In this document: positions 40,301 through 47,419 of the stretch, one piece after another
How the letters are laid out: the number at the start of each line of letters is the position of its first letter
How positions within the stretch are numbered: position 1 is the stretch's first letter
Source: a bacterium
GTDB taxonomy: Bacteria > Armatimonadota > UBA5829
Reading direction: 5' to 3'
Assembly (NCBI GenBank): GCA_021373255.1
Contig: JAJFTD010000199.1
Location: forward strand, 64,611-128,610
DNA: 64,000 nt
The notes under the pieces: model-generated
Databases searched by the model: none
The model's input: the letters and a program-made list of their open reading frames with translations, nothing else
What the model was told of the DNA's origin: nothing
Position numbers and translations under genes: made by a program

Positions 40301-41032
40301 TTCAACGAGGTTGCGCGCATCCTGGGCCTCTTCTGACCTGAGCTTGCCAAATGTATCCGGCTGCTTGAAATCGCCGGGCAGAATCTCATGGACGATCTCC
40401 GATGCGCGTGTCACACCTAGCAGCGCATCGTTATGTATATCTGTCCACGCTTCATCATACTGGCTTTCGTAAAGCTCTTTGAAGCGATCATACTGGCCTT
40501 TGCGCTCCAGCAACAATTCAAGGTGAGCTGTCTTCTTAACACGCGAGTAGCCAGCCCACTGAAGTACCTTCCAGTAAAGCACACTGGAAACAGGGACTGT
40601 TGCCGATTCGACCAACTGCTCTGCACCAAGGTCGAGCATGACAACAGTGCATGGCTGCTTGGTGGCCATTGTCAGAAGTCCTGCTGCTACGGGCGAGTGC
40701 TTGAACCGATTACAGAGCAAATTCAAAAACCTGTCCCCATCGATCTGCTTATCGGCGTCCAGTGCGAAGCCCAGATACTTTGTGAACGAGCTCTTTCCAG
40801 AACCGTAGAAGCCGGAGACCCATATTCCAATGTTGGGAATGCCTGAAGCTGCTGTTGTATCACCGTAGTTATCTATGAATTTCTGGAAGCATGCCTCCAG
40901 GTTGTCGGTGACCTCGTATTCCTCAATCTCGGCCTTCAGTCGCCTGTCATCCGTTGCATAGTAATCTATGACCTTTTCGATAGGCCTATCTATCGGGCGT
41001 TGGGTTGAGAACAGATCCCGTATGGAACTCAT
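37379..41032 (-). CDS. brxC: BREX ATPase BrxC
   Basis: Protein of 1217 residues. It starts with the BrxC segment MSSIRDLFSTQRPIDRPIEK and has Walker A GFYGSGKS at residues 74-81 and a Walker B-like ILFLIDEAGQYV. Its length matches type 1 BrxC (DUF499/PglY-related STAND-like ATPases). BrxC is a core BREX component of unknown mechanism. It overlaps both neighbours by 4 bases (brxB stop to brxC start, brxC stop to pglX start). The C-terminus has an acidic run (DDGGDDGPAEEEEV) before the last helical segment. Confidence 0.95.
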   Translation of the reverse strand: MSSIRDLFSTQRPIDRPIEKVIDYYATDDRRLKAEIEEYEVTDNLEACFQKFIDNYGDTTAASGIPNIGIWVSGFYGSGKSSFTKYLGFALDADKQIDGDRFLNLLCNRFKHSPVAAGLLTMATKQPCTVVMLDLGAEQLVESATVPVSSVLYWKVLQWAGYSRVKKTAHLELLLERKGQYDRFKELYESQYDEAWTDIHNDALLGVTRASEIVHEILPGDFKQPDTFGKLRSEEAQDARNLVEEMIAVIRRKAGRDNILFLIDEAGQYVAHNNSLILNLDGFARNVKELGKGKVWVIATGQQTLAEIVEKAAVNSQELNKLRDRFPVSIHIDASDIKEITYRRLLTKSVDGTSTLKKLFELSGQATIAHSALAGTALYRESLNAETFVQFYPFLPQHFDLLLELIRSLARSTGGIGLRSAIRVIQDVLVDASNVLPTGVDRLADRPVGSLATIDYFYDVLRADIGKVLPHVIAGVERTETIFPDIALAVRVAKAVAALQPLESFPKTAENIAALLYSEIGAGALINEVRDVLSTMVADKDCGLIEDPQSGGFIFLSEGVRPIREERDKYHPTSGECNRVRNKALQEKVFPSQPAARIENIKDVRATVRTASSLITDDGGDLTLRIEFIDPSEWDDRRTEFLSTTNSIDYKNAIVLLARNNPEVEDLLPEVVKSEVLLQKYHEYEVEKDVAQYLRAQRKLAETNRDRIGALLSRALLDGTFIFRGKPTPVAEMADTTDAAMRHILGRAGSVVFDMLHLMPVRPATDAAAKFLDVERIDRIPSDIDPLRFVVKTGSTPRIDADNATLKEVLRVLTEKSSELGSGRVPGKVMQDVLSGPPYGWTKDAARYALAALLRAGQIQLYASSGVIKTAGPTAVEAMKNTNNFNSVGVAIRDSQVPIEALDRAARLLQDLFGVDVLPLEDHISEAVRRNFPAVLSSIGSLPDRLRLLGLAGEERAASLKSDIAELLQEDASGAAGILGVVGCAIPADVKWAKSASKCLSEGGEDEIRDIGNLLLAVTKLEQDFRQDVQGVVAETDEEAMREFLGSEDFPDRLPNIRGVADGIRNRLVGLFRQNQEAFDQGKADIVDHIQSMPEWSILAEDDRAETMASIDSFSVPEVNTKYPWDSMGTLLIRVSSLPKMRDMWTELVKTRVPITPPVDDGGDDGPAEEEEVALGELVHESVLRSRDDVEALVGSIKTRLMEILKANKYVRLRVSK

Positions 41033-41598
41033 AGGTCGCCTCCAATGATGGTCGAGCGGTAGTTGCCGTCTTCAGCGTAGAATCCCAGAAAATGAAGCCC
41101 ATATTGCCCGGTGCGCCTTCCGGGATAAAAAAACACAGTAGGGATCTTGACCCGGTCATGTAGTGCGCTCTCGATAGCACGAGTTCGGAAGAACGGATGA
41201 AGCAATTCGATGTCCATAATGAACACAGCAGAGTCTGGTTTGTCTTGTGTAACAAGGTTCGCGATTCGCTCGACGAGCCTATTCTGATAGCAGAGGCATT
41301 CCCGGACAGCATTGTTGATCTCTGACTGGGCGAAATCACCTTCTACCTCAACCCAGCTATCATACCGGCCTGATTCATTTATTGTCTCCCAAAGCAATGT
41401 CCCTGCTGACACCACTTGAATATTCCAACCGTCGTTTCTCAAGGCGGCAACCCAGATGGGAATCTGTTTGCGTAACGCGAGCGCCTGCACCGGGTCGTAG
41501 ACGGCGTAATATATAGGATCTGATTGCGCCGGATGCAAGCTGTCGGCTTTGCCCAGCTTGCTTCTCAGTTCATCGAATAAGGCGCTCTGCGATTGCAT
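41029..41598 (-). CDS. brxB: BREX protein BrxB (DUF1788)
   Basis: Protein of 189 residues. I placed the start at the ATG 41598 (MQSQSALFDELRSKLG), where GGAGG lies 9 bases upstream inside the end of brxA. The longer frame to 41694 would add 32 residues that do not look like BrxB and would overlap brxA by 125 bases. The chosen start overlaps by 29 bases. The sequence has the BrxB hallmarks DPIYYAVYDPVQAL near residue 30 and a C-terminal PTVFFYPGRRTGQYGLHFLG. It is a small core BREX protein of unknown biochemical role. Confidence 0.92.
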   Translation of the reverse strand: MQSQSALFDELRSKLGKADSLHPAQSDPIYYAVYDPVQALALRKQIPIWVAALRNDGWNIQVVSAGTLLWETINESGRYDSWVEVEGDFAQSEINNAVRECLCYQNRLVERIANLVTQDKPDSAVFIMDIELLHPFFRTRAIESALHDRVKIPTVFFYPGRRTGQYGLHFLGFYAEDGNYRSTIIGGDL

Positions 41599-42367
41599 CA
41601 ATAGCTTCCTCCATTGACCCAAACTGCCATGTGATAGTGACCACGGAGCCTGCGTGCTGCATAGCGAACAAACCACGGTCCTGCAGATCTTCAAGCCTGG
41701 ATATCACCGTGTTTCTGTTCAAACCGTATAGCATCCAATCATCGTGTGAGCAGACGGCTCCATCACTCAGTCCCAGTGAATGTAGATCGTAGGCAAGATA
41801 CGCTACCGCGATATCCGTTGGCCTGTATGATGCGATCTCACGAAGACCGCGTTTGTGTTCTTCGATCATTCCAAACTCCCGCAGCGCCCCCAGCAGCCCG
41901 CGGGCAATTTTGATTTGTACTGCTGGTGACCATGGAGTGGGTATTAGGCCGGCTCGTGATGCGTCATCGAGAAACGCCCGGGCATCATCCATGGTGACTA
42001 CAAGCTTTCCGTCGTTTCTTGCTCGCCAGAAGAAGTCGCGCACGAAGTCATATAGGAGATCATCATTCCTGCACGCATAGAGCATCACGATATCCGAGAA
42101 ATCGCGCTGTGAACAACCCGCAGCAAGAAGTTGCTTGAGACTCCTTGCCGGCATGCTGCTTGGACGCAGATAACGCCGTGCGAAGACGCGACGGACAATG
42201 TCGCGGGTCCGGTATGCCGTGCATTTGCTCAAAACACCGGTGGATTGTACGCGCTCAGAGAACGAGTTAAGACTATCGCTGGGAACCCAAGATTCCAGCA
42301 GTGTTCTCGTCTCATCTAGCAGCCCAGCCCCTTTGCATATGCTGATTGTGTAGCGTTTGTTATTCAT
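41570..42367 (-). CDS. brxA: BREX protein BrxA (DUF1819)
   Basis: Protein of 265 residues matching the BrxA family in length and in segments such as LSKCTAYRTRDIVRRVFARRYL and LYACRNDDLLYDFVRDFFW. In the family it is a small, winged-helix-containing DNA-binding protein. It follows the brxE-like gene by 10 bases and overlaps brxB. Nothing unusual is seen. Confidence 0.93.
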   Translation of the reverse strand: MNNKRYTISICKGAGLLDETRTLLESWVPSDSLNSFSERVQSTGVLSKCTAYRTRDIVRRVFARRYLRPSSMPARSLKQLLAAGCSQRDFSDIVMLYACRNDDLLYDFVRDFFWRARNDGKLVVTMDDARAFLDDASRAGLIPTPWSPAVQIKIARGLLGALREFGMIEEHKRGLREIASYRPTDIAVAYLAYDLHSLGLSDGAVCSHDDWMLYGLNRNTVISRLEDLQDRGLFAMQHAGSVVTITWQFGSMEEAIDAIAERLIR

Positions 42368-42377
42368 AACGCTAATA

Positions 42378-42893
42378 TCACTTCACGTCCATCACGAAAT
42401 ACGGGTACGTCTCTTTCCCGTCTCGGAACCCAATCCAGTAGAGTCCAGCCAGGCGAGACAGCATATCAAGCAGCTCTGACTGATTGACACTACCTAATGA
42501 AACCGGACCCGATCCTGCTTCGTTCGGAATGGACAACGCAATCTCCGCAAGCAGTGACCGCAGTTCCTCACGATCACTGGTGGAGATAAGTTTTATCTCC
42601 CGTCTCTGTGCCTCAGTGTTACTGATCATCGCTTCCAAGTTGAGTCCATCGGAGCCAGGAAGTCGAAAGAGATGAAACACGCTTGTGCTGCCCACATGGG
42701 AATCGTGGACACGTGCGGCAGCCTCTGCGGTCGTCAGAACCACCGCGGTGTCACCCGTCCTCGGCAGTATCCTGTTCATCATACTGACGCCTGTAATCGT
42801 TGCAGCATCGGTTTTCCACCATCCATATTCTGGATCCGCACCCAACCGAGCCACTATCATTGCGAGTCTTGCCCATGCGCTCTGATCATGCAT
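42378..42893 (-). CDS. brxE: BrxE-like protein at the head of the BREX operon
   Basis: Protein of 171 residues. The N-terminal LAMIVARLGADPEYGWWKTD and the later NRILPRTG and SVFHLFRLP resemble BrxE, a small protein that heads type 6 BREX loci. The match is from memory of the family pattern, so confidence is moderate. The rest has no enzyme motif. The ATG at 42893 has an AGGA 8 bases upstream. It is the first BREX gene after the HTH regulator (72-base gap) and precedes brxA by 10 bases. Its presence together with brxL is the reason the operon looks like a type 6/type 1 hybrid. Confidence 0.7.
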   Translation of the reverse strand: MHDQSAWARLAMIVARLGADPEYGWWKTDAATITGVSMMNRILPRTGDTAVVLTTAEAAARVHDSHVGSTSVFHLFRLPGSDGLNLEAMISNTEAQRREIKLISTSDREELRSLLAEIALSIPNEAGSGPVSLGSVNQSELLDMLSRLAGLYWIGFRDGKETYPYFVMDVK

Positions 42894-42965
42894 GTTAATT
42901 GTCCTGTCTTCTGCTTAGGAAATACAAAACCGAGATGTCCCTTATGACAGACTACAAAGCTCTTG

Positions 42966-43154
42966 TCAGTCCTGCTTACGGTCATCCGCGCCGCCGGACT
43001 TAACCCATTCGTCGACCTCATCCTTGCGAAACTTCCACCGGCGGCCCAGTCTATGGACCGGGATGTTCTTACTGTCGATCCATCTGTATATGGTGTCCCT
43101 CGTGATGCCGAGGTACACAGCGATCTCATCAACCGATAACCAGCGATCTTCCAT
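42966..43154 (-). CDS. Excisionase/AlpA-type helix-turn-helix protein
   Basis: Protein of 62 residues consisting of one winged HTH of the MerR/excisionase class: LSVDEIAVYLGITRDTIYRW followed by a KNIPVHRLGRRWKFRKDEVDEW wing. Proteins of this type bind DNA as small regulators or excisionases. The start has GGAGG 8 bases upstream. It is the first gene of the BREX transcript. The dyad between its promoter and its start (43234-43256) is a natural site for autoregulation, but that is inference. It could instead be an excisionase working with the nearby serine recombinases. Confidence 0.88.
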   Translation of the reverse strand: MEDRWLSVDEIAVYLGITRDTIYRWIDSKNIPVHRLGRRWKFRKDEVDEWVKSGGADDRKQD

Positions 43155-43233
43155 CTGAGTGGCCTCCGTCTATTCCGACTGCAATGCCGAATATCTCCTA
43201 AAACTACTATGAGTAAGGCGGAAGTATTGGTGT

Positions 43234-43256
43234 GGTGACAAGCTAGCCCTGTCATC
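43234..43256. promoter_or_regulatory. Candidate operator dyad at the BREX transcription start
   Basis: Inverted repeat GGTGACA - 9 bases - TGTCATC, six of seven positions symmetric. It begins about 7 bases after the -10 box of the minus-strand promoter, so it would cover positions +1 to about +22 of the transcript. A repressor bound here would block initiation. The small HTH protein encoded next is the obvious candidate. No binding evidence is available. Confidence 0.45.
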
Positions 43257-43262
43257 AAATGG

Positions 43263-43292
43263 ATTATAGCAGGCTGGCGTAGTCCTATGCAA
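43263..43292 (-). promoter_or_regulatory. Sigma70-type promoter for the HTH-BREX operon
   Basis: On the minus strand the sequence reads TTGCAT (43292-43287), an 18-base spacer, then a perfect TATAAT (43268-43263). The predicted start is about 100 bases upstream of the HTH gene. It is the best promoter match in this gap and is correctly oriented. Confidence 0.6.
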
Positions 43293-43534
43293 ATTTCGTT
43301 TTGCTTTTAACCGACTTGATGCGTGTTAACTGGATGCTATCCGAGATTAGTGCGAAGCGACAAGAGCGGAATAAAGAATTAGGTTACAGCTAGCTGTAGT
43401 CGAACTAAGGAAGAAGCGGTGTTCAGGTTGCACGACAACACCAAAGATGAGATACCTATATGAACTGTTTGGTCAGCAGTAGACCCACACCCTGCATGTG
43501 TCTGCAGCACTATGGCTATATAACCAGAGGGTTC

Positions 43535-43837
43535 CTATATCACGTATTTTACTACAAAAGTGCCAGGTGGCCTGAACATGATGATAGATTCGAATCTGTC
43601 ACGATTCCGGACGATAGCCCGAGCTTCATCCAAATTGAGAACCTTCGGGACAGCTCTCAGGTGGTGACTGCCTGCGCATTGGTAGAGAGTCAGGTGGATT
43701 ATGTTCTCGAACACCAGCAGACCAGAGATGGCTTCCCTCTGCTTGGCCATTATCCCAACATACTTATCGTCTTCAGGATAGTAAAGAGCGATCATAGCCT
43801 TTGGCAGCTTGCCTGGCATCACGTTCAGCTTACTCAT
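43535..43837 (-). CDS. Small protein of unknown function (100 residues)
   Basis: The start is set at ATG 43837 because AGAGGA lies 5-6 bases upstream and the residues before it, in an extension to 43972, overlap the neighbouring membrane-protein gene fully. The product has a mixed alpha-beta look, with ALYYPEDDKYVGIMAKQREA and a hydrophobic middle LLVFENIIHLTLYQC. It has no signal peptide and no known motif. It overlaps the membrane protein gene by 8 bases, so both are co-translated. The function is unknown. Confidence 0.6.
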   Translation of the reverse strand: MSKLNVMPGKLPKAMIALYYPEDDKYVGIMAKQREAISGLLVFENIIHLTLYQCAGSHHLRAVPKVLNLDEARAIVRNRDRFESIIMFRPPGTFVVKYVI

Positions 43838-44129
43838 GTCGTTCCTCTTTGCCGTTACTGGAGGACGCTTTCCTTGTAGGTGCCGTGTCAGCTCTACGTG
43901 GGTAACTCCTTTTTTGGATCGTTCCGGAGACGCTTCTACTGACCCAAATAAGCAGCATGATAGCCAAGCCAAGAGCGGCGAGAGTCAGTGCAACAAACAG
44001 CAGTGGTAAGAGAATCATATTCAGCCAGTCTATGACTGCACAAATGCCAGTGACCAAGAGCACGAAGCCAACACAGCCCATGATTCTCTGCTCGCATCCT
44101 CCCACAATGTCCACTGGTTCTGCATTCAT
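43830..44129 (-). CDS. Small membrane protein with two hydrophobic helices
   Basis: Protein of 99 residues. ATG 44129 is chosen because GAGGTGA sits 6 bases upstream. It has a short polar N-terminus, then two transmembrane stretches: about residues 18-37 (MGCVGFVLLVTGICAVIDWL) and 39-62 (ending GLAIMLLIWV). The basic tail is rich in R, K and S. No family is recognised. It overlaps the next gene, and together they form a two-gene unit between the BREX operon and the recombinases. A membrane effector or anchor role is only a guess. Confidence 0.6.
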   Translation of the reverse strand: MNAEPVDIVGGCEQRIMGCVGFVLLVTGICAVIDWLNMILLPLLFVALTLAALGLAIMLLIWVSRSVSGTIQKRSYPRRADTAPTRKASSSNGKEERHE

Positions 44130-44226
44130 CCGTATCACCTCATTCCTGAGTAATATCACCTTGGCTGCGTGGCATCACACGCTGTATGACGAGCACACTG
44201 CGGCGGCAACAAACACGATATCATGG

Positions 44227-44255
44227 AGTATACTTCAGGACAGTCAGGGTTGAAA
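44227..44255 (-). promoter_or_regulatory. Possible promoter for the small membrane-protein gene pair
   Basis: On the minus strand the sequence reads TTTCAA, 17 bases, TATACT (five of six to the -10 consensus), about 95 bases upstream of the membrane-protein start. The -35 is weak, so this is tentative. Confidence 0.3.
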
Positions 44256-44389
44256 ACAGGTACAATTGCGGGGATTCTATCCGTGCAGTTGTCGGTGTCT
44301 CTGATTGTTCCACTGCATGCCGATGCCGATCCTCGGCAAACTGATCATAGACCCAACTCGCGCCGCTGAGCAATTACGGCAATGCCGTG

Positions 44390-47300
44390 TCACCTCGAGG
44401 CAGCACTGGGTCGTGTGTCATTCTGCCGAGGCAATTGTCGTACGTTCGCTGTGACACCTGATTTGTTGCGAATTTTGCGCAGCAGCGACTCGACATAGCT
44501 TTCACGCAGATGTAGATGCTGGGCTATCTCGTGTCTGGTCAGCCCGTGCTCCTTGAGCTCAAGAACCTGACGTTGTCTGGGAGACAGGGGACGTCTTGGA
44601 TGCTCTGTGGCTGAGTGTGCTCTATTCCAGGTCGAAGCAACCGCTTTCTCTCGCCGTACCGCATCGACATACCGAGCAAGATCCTTTGGTGTATTTATCC
44701 GCTCACGGATCGAGATGGCCTGGATCTTCAGTGGGATCAGGTACTCGGTTATTAGCTTCTGCCAGGAATCCGGATCCAAGGCTGCATTCTGACACGAGTA
44801 AAACACAAGACACTTTACCTCGCGGCGCCGAATCGTGTCGATGAGGGCCGACAGGCGTGACGCACCACCGGAGTTGCAGGCAGCATCGCGCCGTGATGTG
44901 TCCTCGACCCAGACAATCTCTTCATCGTATCGGAACTTTACCCGGCATGCGTTAGTAATGGCTTCCTTTTGTTCGGCGACTGCGACGCAGCCATTTTTCA
45001 TCAGAAGACCGACAGCGACTCGGTCGCCACAAGGTATGTGTTCGACTCGCGGTTCAACACTATTATCGTTTGTCACGACCCCGATGCAGGCATCATTCAC
45101 ATCGTCAGTTTGTTCGCTTTGTCCCTTCGCTGTGTCGCATTCGCTCACTTCTTCGGTGTGGGGTGCCTGGAACCAGTTCCTTTTGTGTGCGAGTTCGAAT
45201 AGCTGATGTGGTTTTGTCACGCAGTAGGCAGCGCAGAGTTCCTTCAGCCGATCCATCAGCGCCTTTACGCTCAGACCATGTTGAGATGCAACTTCAGCAT
45301 AGCTAGTCTCCGCAGACAGCTTCCTGATTATATCAAGGTCCTCGGATTCCGGCGGGCCGGATTTCTCAGGGTCGGGCATCAACCCCAGCTCTACGGCTTT
45401 TTGGAGGGCCTGTCTGGGACTATGCGCATCGAACCTGCGATAGAAAGCAGTACGTATGCGCTCGATCTCACGCATTTCAAGACCGGTCACTTCGGATATG
45501 TCGCGTGGAAGGTGGCCTGCAGCCAACTGAATCAGGACCTGTCGGTGTAATTCAGATGAGACTGTGACATCATTTTCTGGCCGGGTTTCGCACAGCTCAA
45601 GCTCTTTCTTTCGAAGCTTAACAATCGGCGCCGCCAGTTCCAGAACTTTGAAAATATCATCCGTCCCCGCACGCACGCGCAGGTTGTGCACGTGCCACAT
45701 TACAGTAACTATTGCTACGCCGCGTATTGCCGCTATCTCTTCAATGGTCATGCCCTGCAGCAAATAGTGCGCAGTGTAGAGTTCGGCCCTAAGCATGCCA
45801 TCCATCTTTAGGGACTTGCCTCCCCATGAATACAGGCGCCGCGTTATTTGCTCACCGGTCACGAGCCGCAGAGATACCGCGATGTAGTCTCCGTCCGGCT
45901 TTACAGATGCATCAGTAACCAGGTTCGCGGCTACTTTACGCTTTGCATCAATATCCAGAGACTTCCACATCTGCGTGAAGTGACCCCTAAGATGCGAAGC
46001 CGCTGCTGATAGCTGATTCCTTCGTTTGTCTTTTTCTGCCAGCTGCGCGTCAATTGAATTGAGTTCGGCTTCAAGGGACTCCCTTTCTTGGCAAGACTTG
46101 TCGGCAACGTCGTCAAGATCAACTCGTCTGCGAATACTGGTTCGAGCCTGCTGGACGAAGCTCCGCCTATTGGATTCTATCTGAGCAAGGAGACGTTTCC
46201 GTCTGTCATCGAGCTTGCCGAACTCATCATATAGCATTCTCTGCATACGGGCCTCGGATAGGTCGGTAAACCTCTCTGAGTTTGCCAGTTCCATCAATGT
46301 CGTATGGATGATGTTGTAGAGATTGGCCGATAAGACAGTGAAGCAATCGTGCTTTGAACCTTTCTTGCGCCCTTCGCAGCAACGTTGCCTGTTAACACTG
46401 CGGTAACCCAACTTGGCCCCGCATATCCCGCATTTCAATAGATCGCCGTATATCCTGTCTTCAGTGCTGGTCTGATACCACTCCCGTGTCGAGATATCAG
46501 CCAGCAATTCCTGCACAGCATCAAACTCCGATTTCTCAATTATTCTGTGTTCATAATGAGCTCCACGCACGATATTACCATCATAGTCTCTCATATACCC
46601 GCAGTGAACGGGAGAGCGCAGCATATGCATAATGCGTCTCTCGGACAGCCTGAGACTTCCACTTGCTGCAGACACGCCACATCGATTGAACTCTCTGGAT
46701 ATCCAATAGGCAGCGCGGCCCGAAAGGCAGAGATGAACTGCCTTTCGGACAACGGGAACTTGCTCTTCCACTGGTATAATGCTGCGCCGCTGATCGTCTC
46801 TTCTGGTTGTTGGCTCTTCCCAACGCCACCCAAACGGCGGAATGCCACTTAAATATCCTGCCGAGGCACGGTCATGAAGGCCCTTCTTGATACGTCTAGC
46901 CATATGTTTCAGTTCTGCGGCAGCTCTTGCCATGTGCTCATCGAGTTCGCAGGTCCGTTCGGGGTCAAGTGTGTCAATCTCCTCGAGAACCGAAATGAAC
47001 GCCGCACCATGAGGATCAAGGATTTCCTTCTTTAGACGCTTCCAGATAAAAAGATCTCTACATAGACGGCTGCAGTCGAGAGTGATCACAAACTGAATTA
47101 GTCTACGCTCAATGAGCTCGACCAGAAATGTTAGGCCAGGCCTATTCGGTCGAATTGGACAGTCCCTGTGCGAAAACGGCACATCGCCCGAGAAGCCCAG
47201 ATCCTCAATGATGACCAGATGGTAGCCATTGCCGAATCTACGGAGGCATTCATTTCGAGCCTGCGCTATCTGGCTCTGGGGAGAGTGGCCCCTGTCAGCT

Positions 47301-47419
47301 TGGCCTGGACTGGAGACACGGATATACCCACAGGCAACCGGCAACCCATCAAAGAAGTGAAGCATTTGCCGGGCCCCGTCTATGTTGTAATCGTCGATAA
47401 CGATCTCACTTGATTTCAT
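44390..47419 (-). CDS. Large serine recombinase with HTH repeats and a degenerate second resolvase domain
   Basis: Protein of 1009 residues. The N-terminal resolvase catalytic domain has the nucleophile S36 in GYIRVSSPGQ and the arginine pair in CSRLCRD. A recombinase DNA-binding domain follows, then a zinc ribbon (CGICGAKLGY with later Cys) and a coiled coil near residues 400-490, all normal for large serine recombinases. The C-terminal half is not normal. It has three LuxR-like HTH units near residues 540-590, 617-672 and 690-743. Then comes a stretch near 806-923 that follows the resolvase fold but lacks the serine and the arginines, and then a fourth HTH (RQRQVLELKEHGLTRHEIAQ) near 940-988. 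Its ATG overlaps the end of the upstream recombinase gene by 14 bases. It probably catalyses integration, excision or inversion; its target is unknown. Confidence 0.85.
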   Translation of the reverse strand: MKSSEIVIDDYNIDGARQMLHFFDGLPVACGYIRVSSPGQADRGHSPQSQIAQARNECLRRFGNGYHLVIIEDLGFSGDVPFSHRDCPIRPNRPGLTFLVELIERRLIQFVITLDCSRLCRDLFIWKRLKKEILDPHGAAFISVLEEIDTLDPERTCELDEHMARAAAELKHMARRIKKGLHDRASAGYLSGIPPFGWRWEEPTTRRDDQRRSIIPVEEQVPVVRKAVHLCLSGRAAYWISREFNRCGVSAASGSLRLSERRIMHMLRSPVHCGYMRDYDGNIVRGAHYEHRIIEKSEFDAVQELLADISTREWYQTSTEDRIYGDLLKCGICGAKLGYRSVNRQRCCEGRKKGSKHDCFTVLSANLYNIIHTTLMELANSERFTDLSEARMQRMLYDEFGKLDDRRKRLLAQIESNRRSFVQQARTSIRRRVDLDDVADKSCQERESLEAELNSIDAQLAEKDKRRNQLSAAASHLRGHFTQMWKSLDIDAKRKVAANLVTDASVKPDGDYIAVSLRLVTGEQITRRLYSWGGKSLKMDGMLRAELYTAHYLLQGMTIEEIAAIRGVAIVTVMWHVHNLRVRAGTDDIFKVLELAAPIVKLRKKELELCETRPENDVTVSSELHRQVLIQLAAGHLPRDISEVTGLEMREIERIRTAFYRRFDAHSPRQALQKAVELGLMPDPEKSGPPESEDLDIIRKLSAETSYAEVASQHGLSVKALMDRLKELCAAYCVTKPHQLFELAHKRNWFQAPHTEEVSECDTAKGQSEQTDDVNDACIGVVTNDNSVEPRVEHIPCGDRVAVGLLMKNGCVAVAEQKEAITNACRVKFRYDEEIVWVEDTSRRDAACNSGGASRLSALIDTIRRREVKCLVFYSCQNAALDPDSWQKLITEYLIPLKIQAISIRERINTPKDLARYVDAVRREKAVASTWNRAHSATEHPRRPLSPRQRQVLELKEHGLTRHEIAQHLHLRESYVESLLRKIRNKSGVTANVRQLPRQNDTRPSAASR

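Larger units (their letters stand above)
43155..43534. other. Control region upstream of the BREX operon
   Basis: This 380-base gap carries no gene I can support. It holds the promoter and dyad listed separately, both oriented toward the HTH-BREX operon. The remaining 240 bases up to the 100-residue gene are AT-rich in part and show no terminator hairpin. Confidence 0.6.

Noticed and set aside
44223-44369. Plus-strand ORF of 48 codons with a signal-peptide-like start
   Set aside because: No ribosome site, and it overlaps the likely promoter of the minus-strand gene pair.
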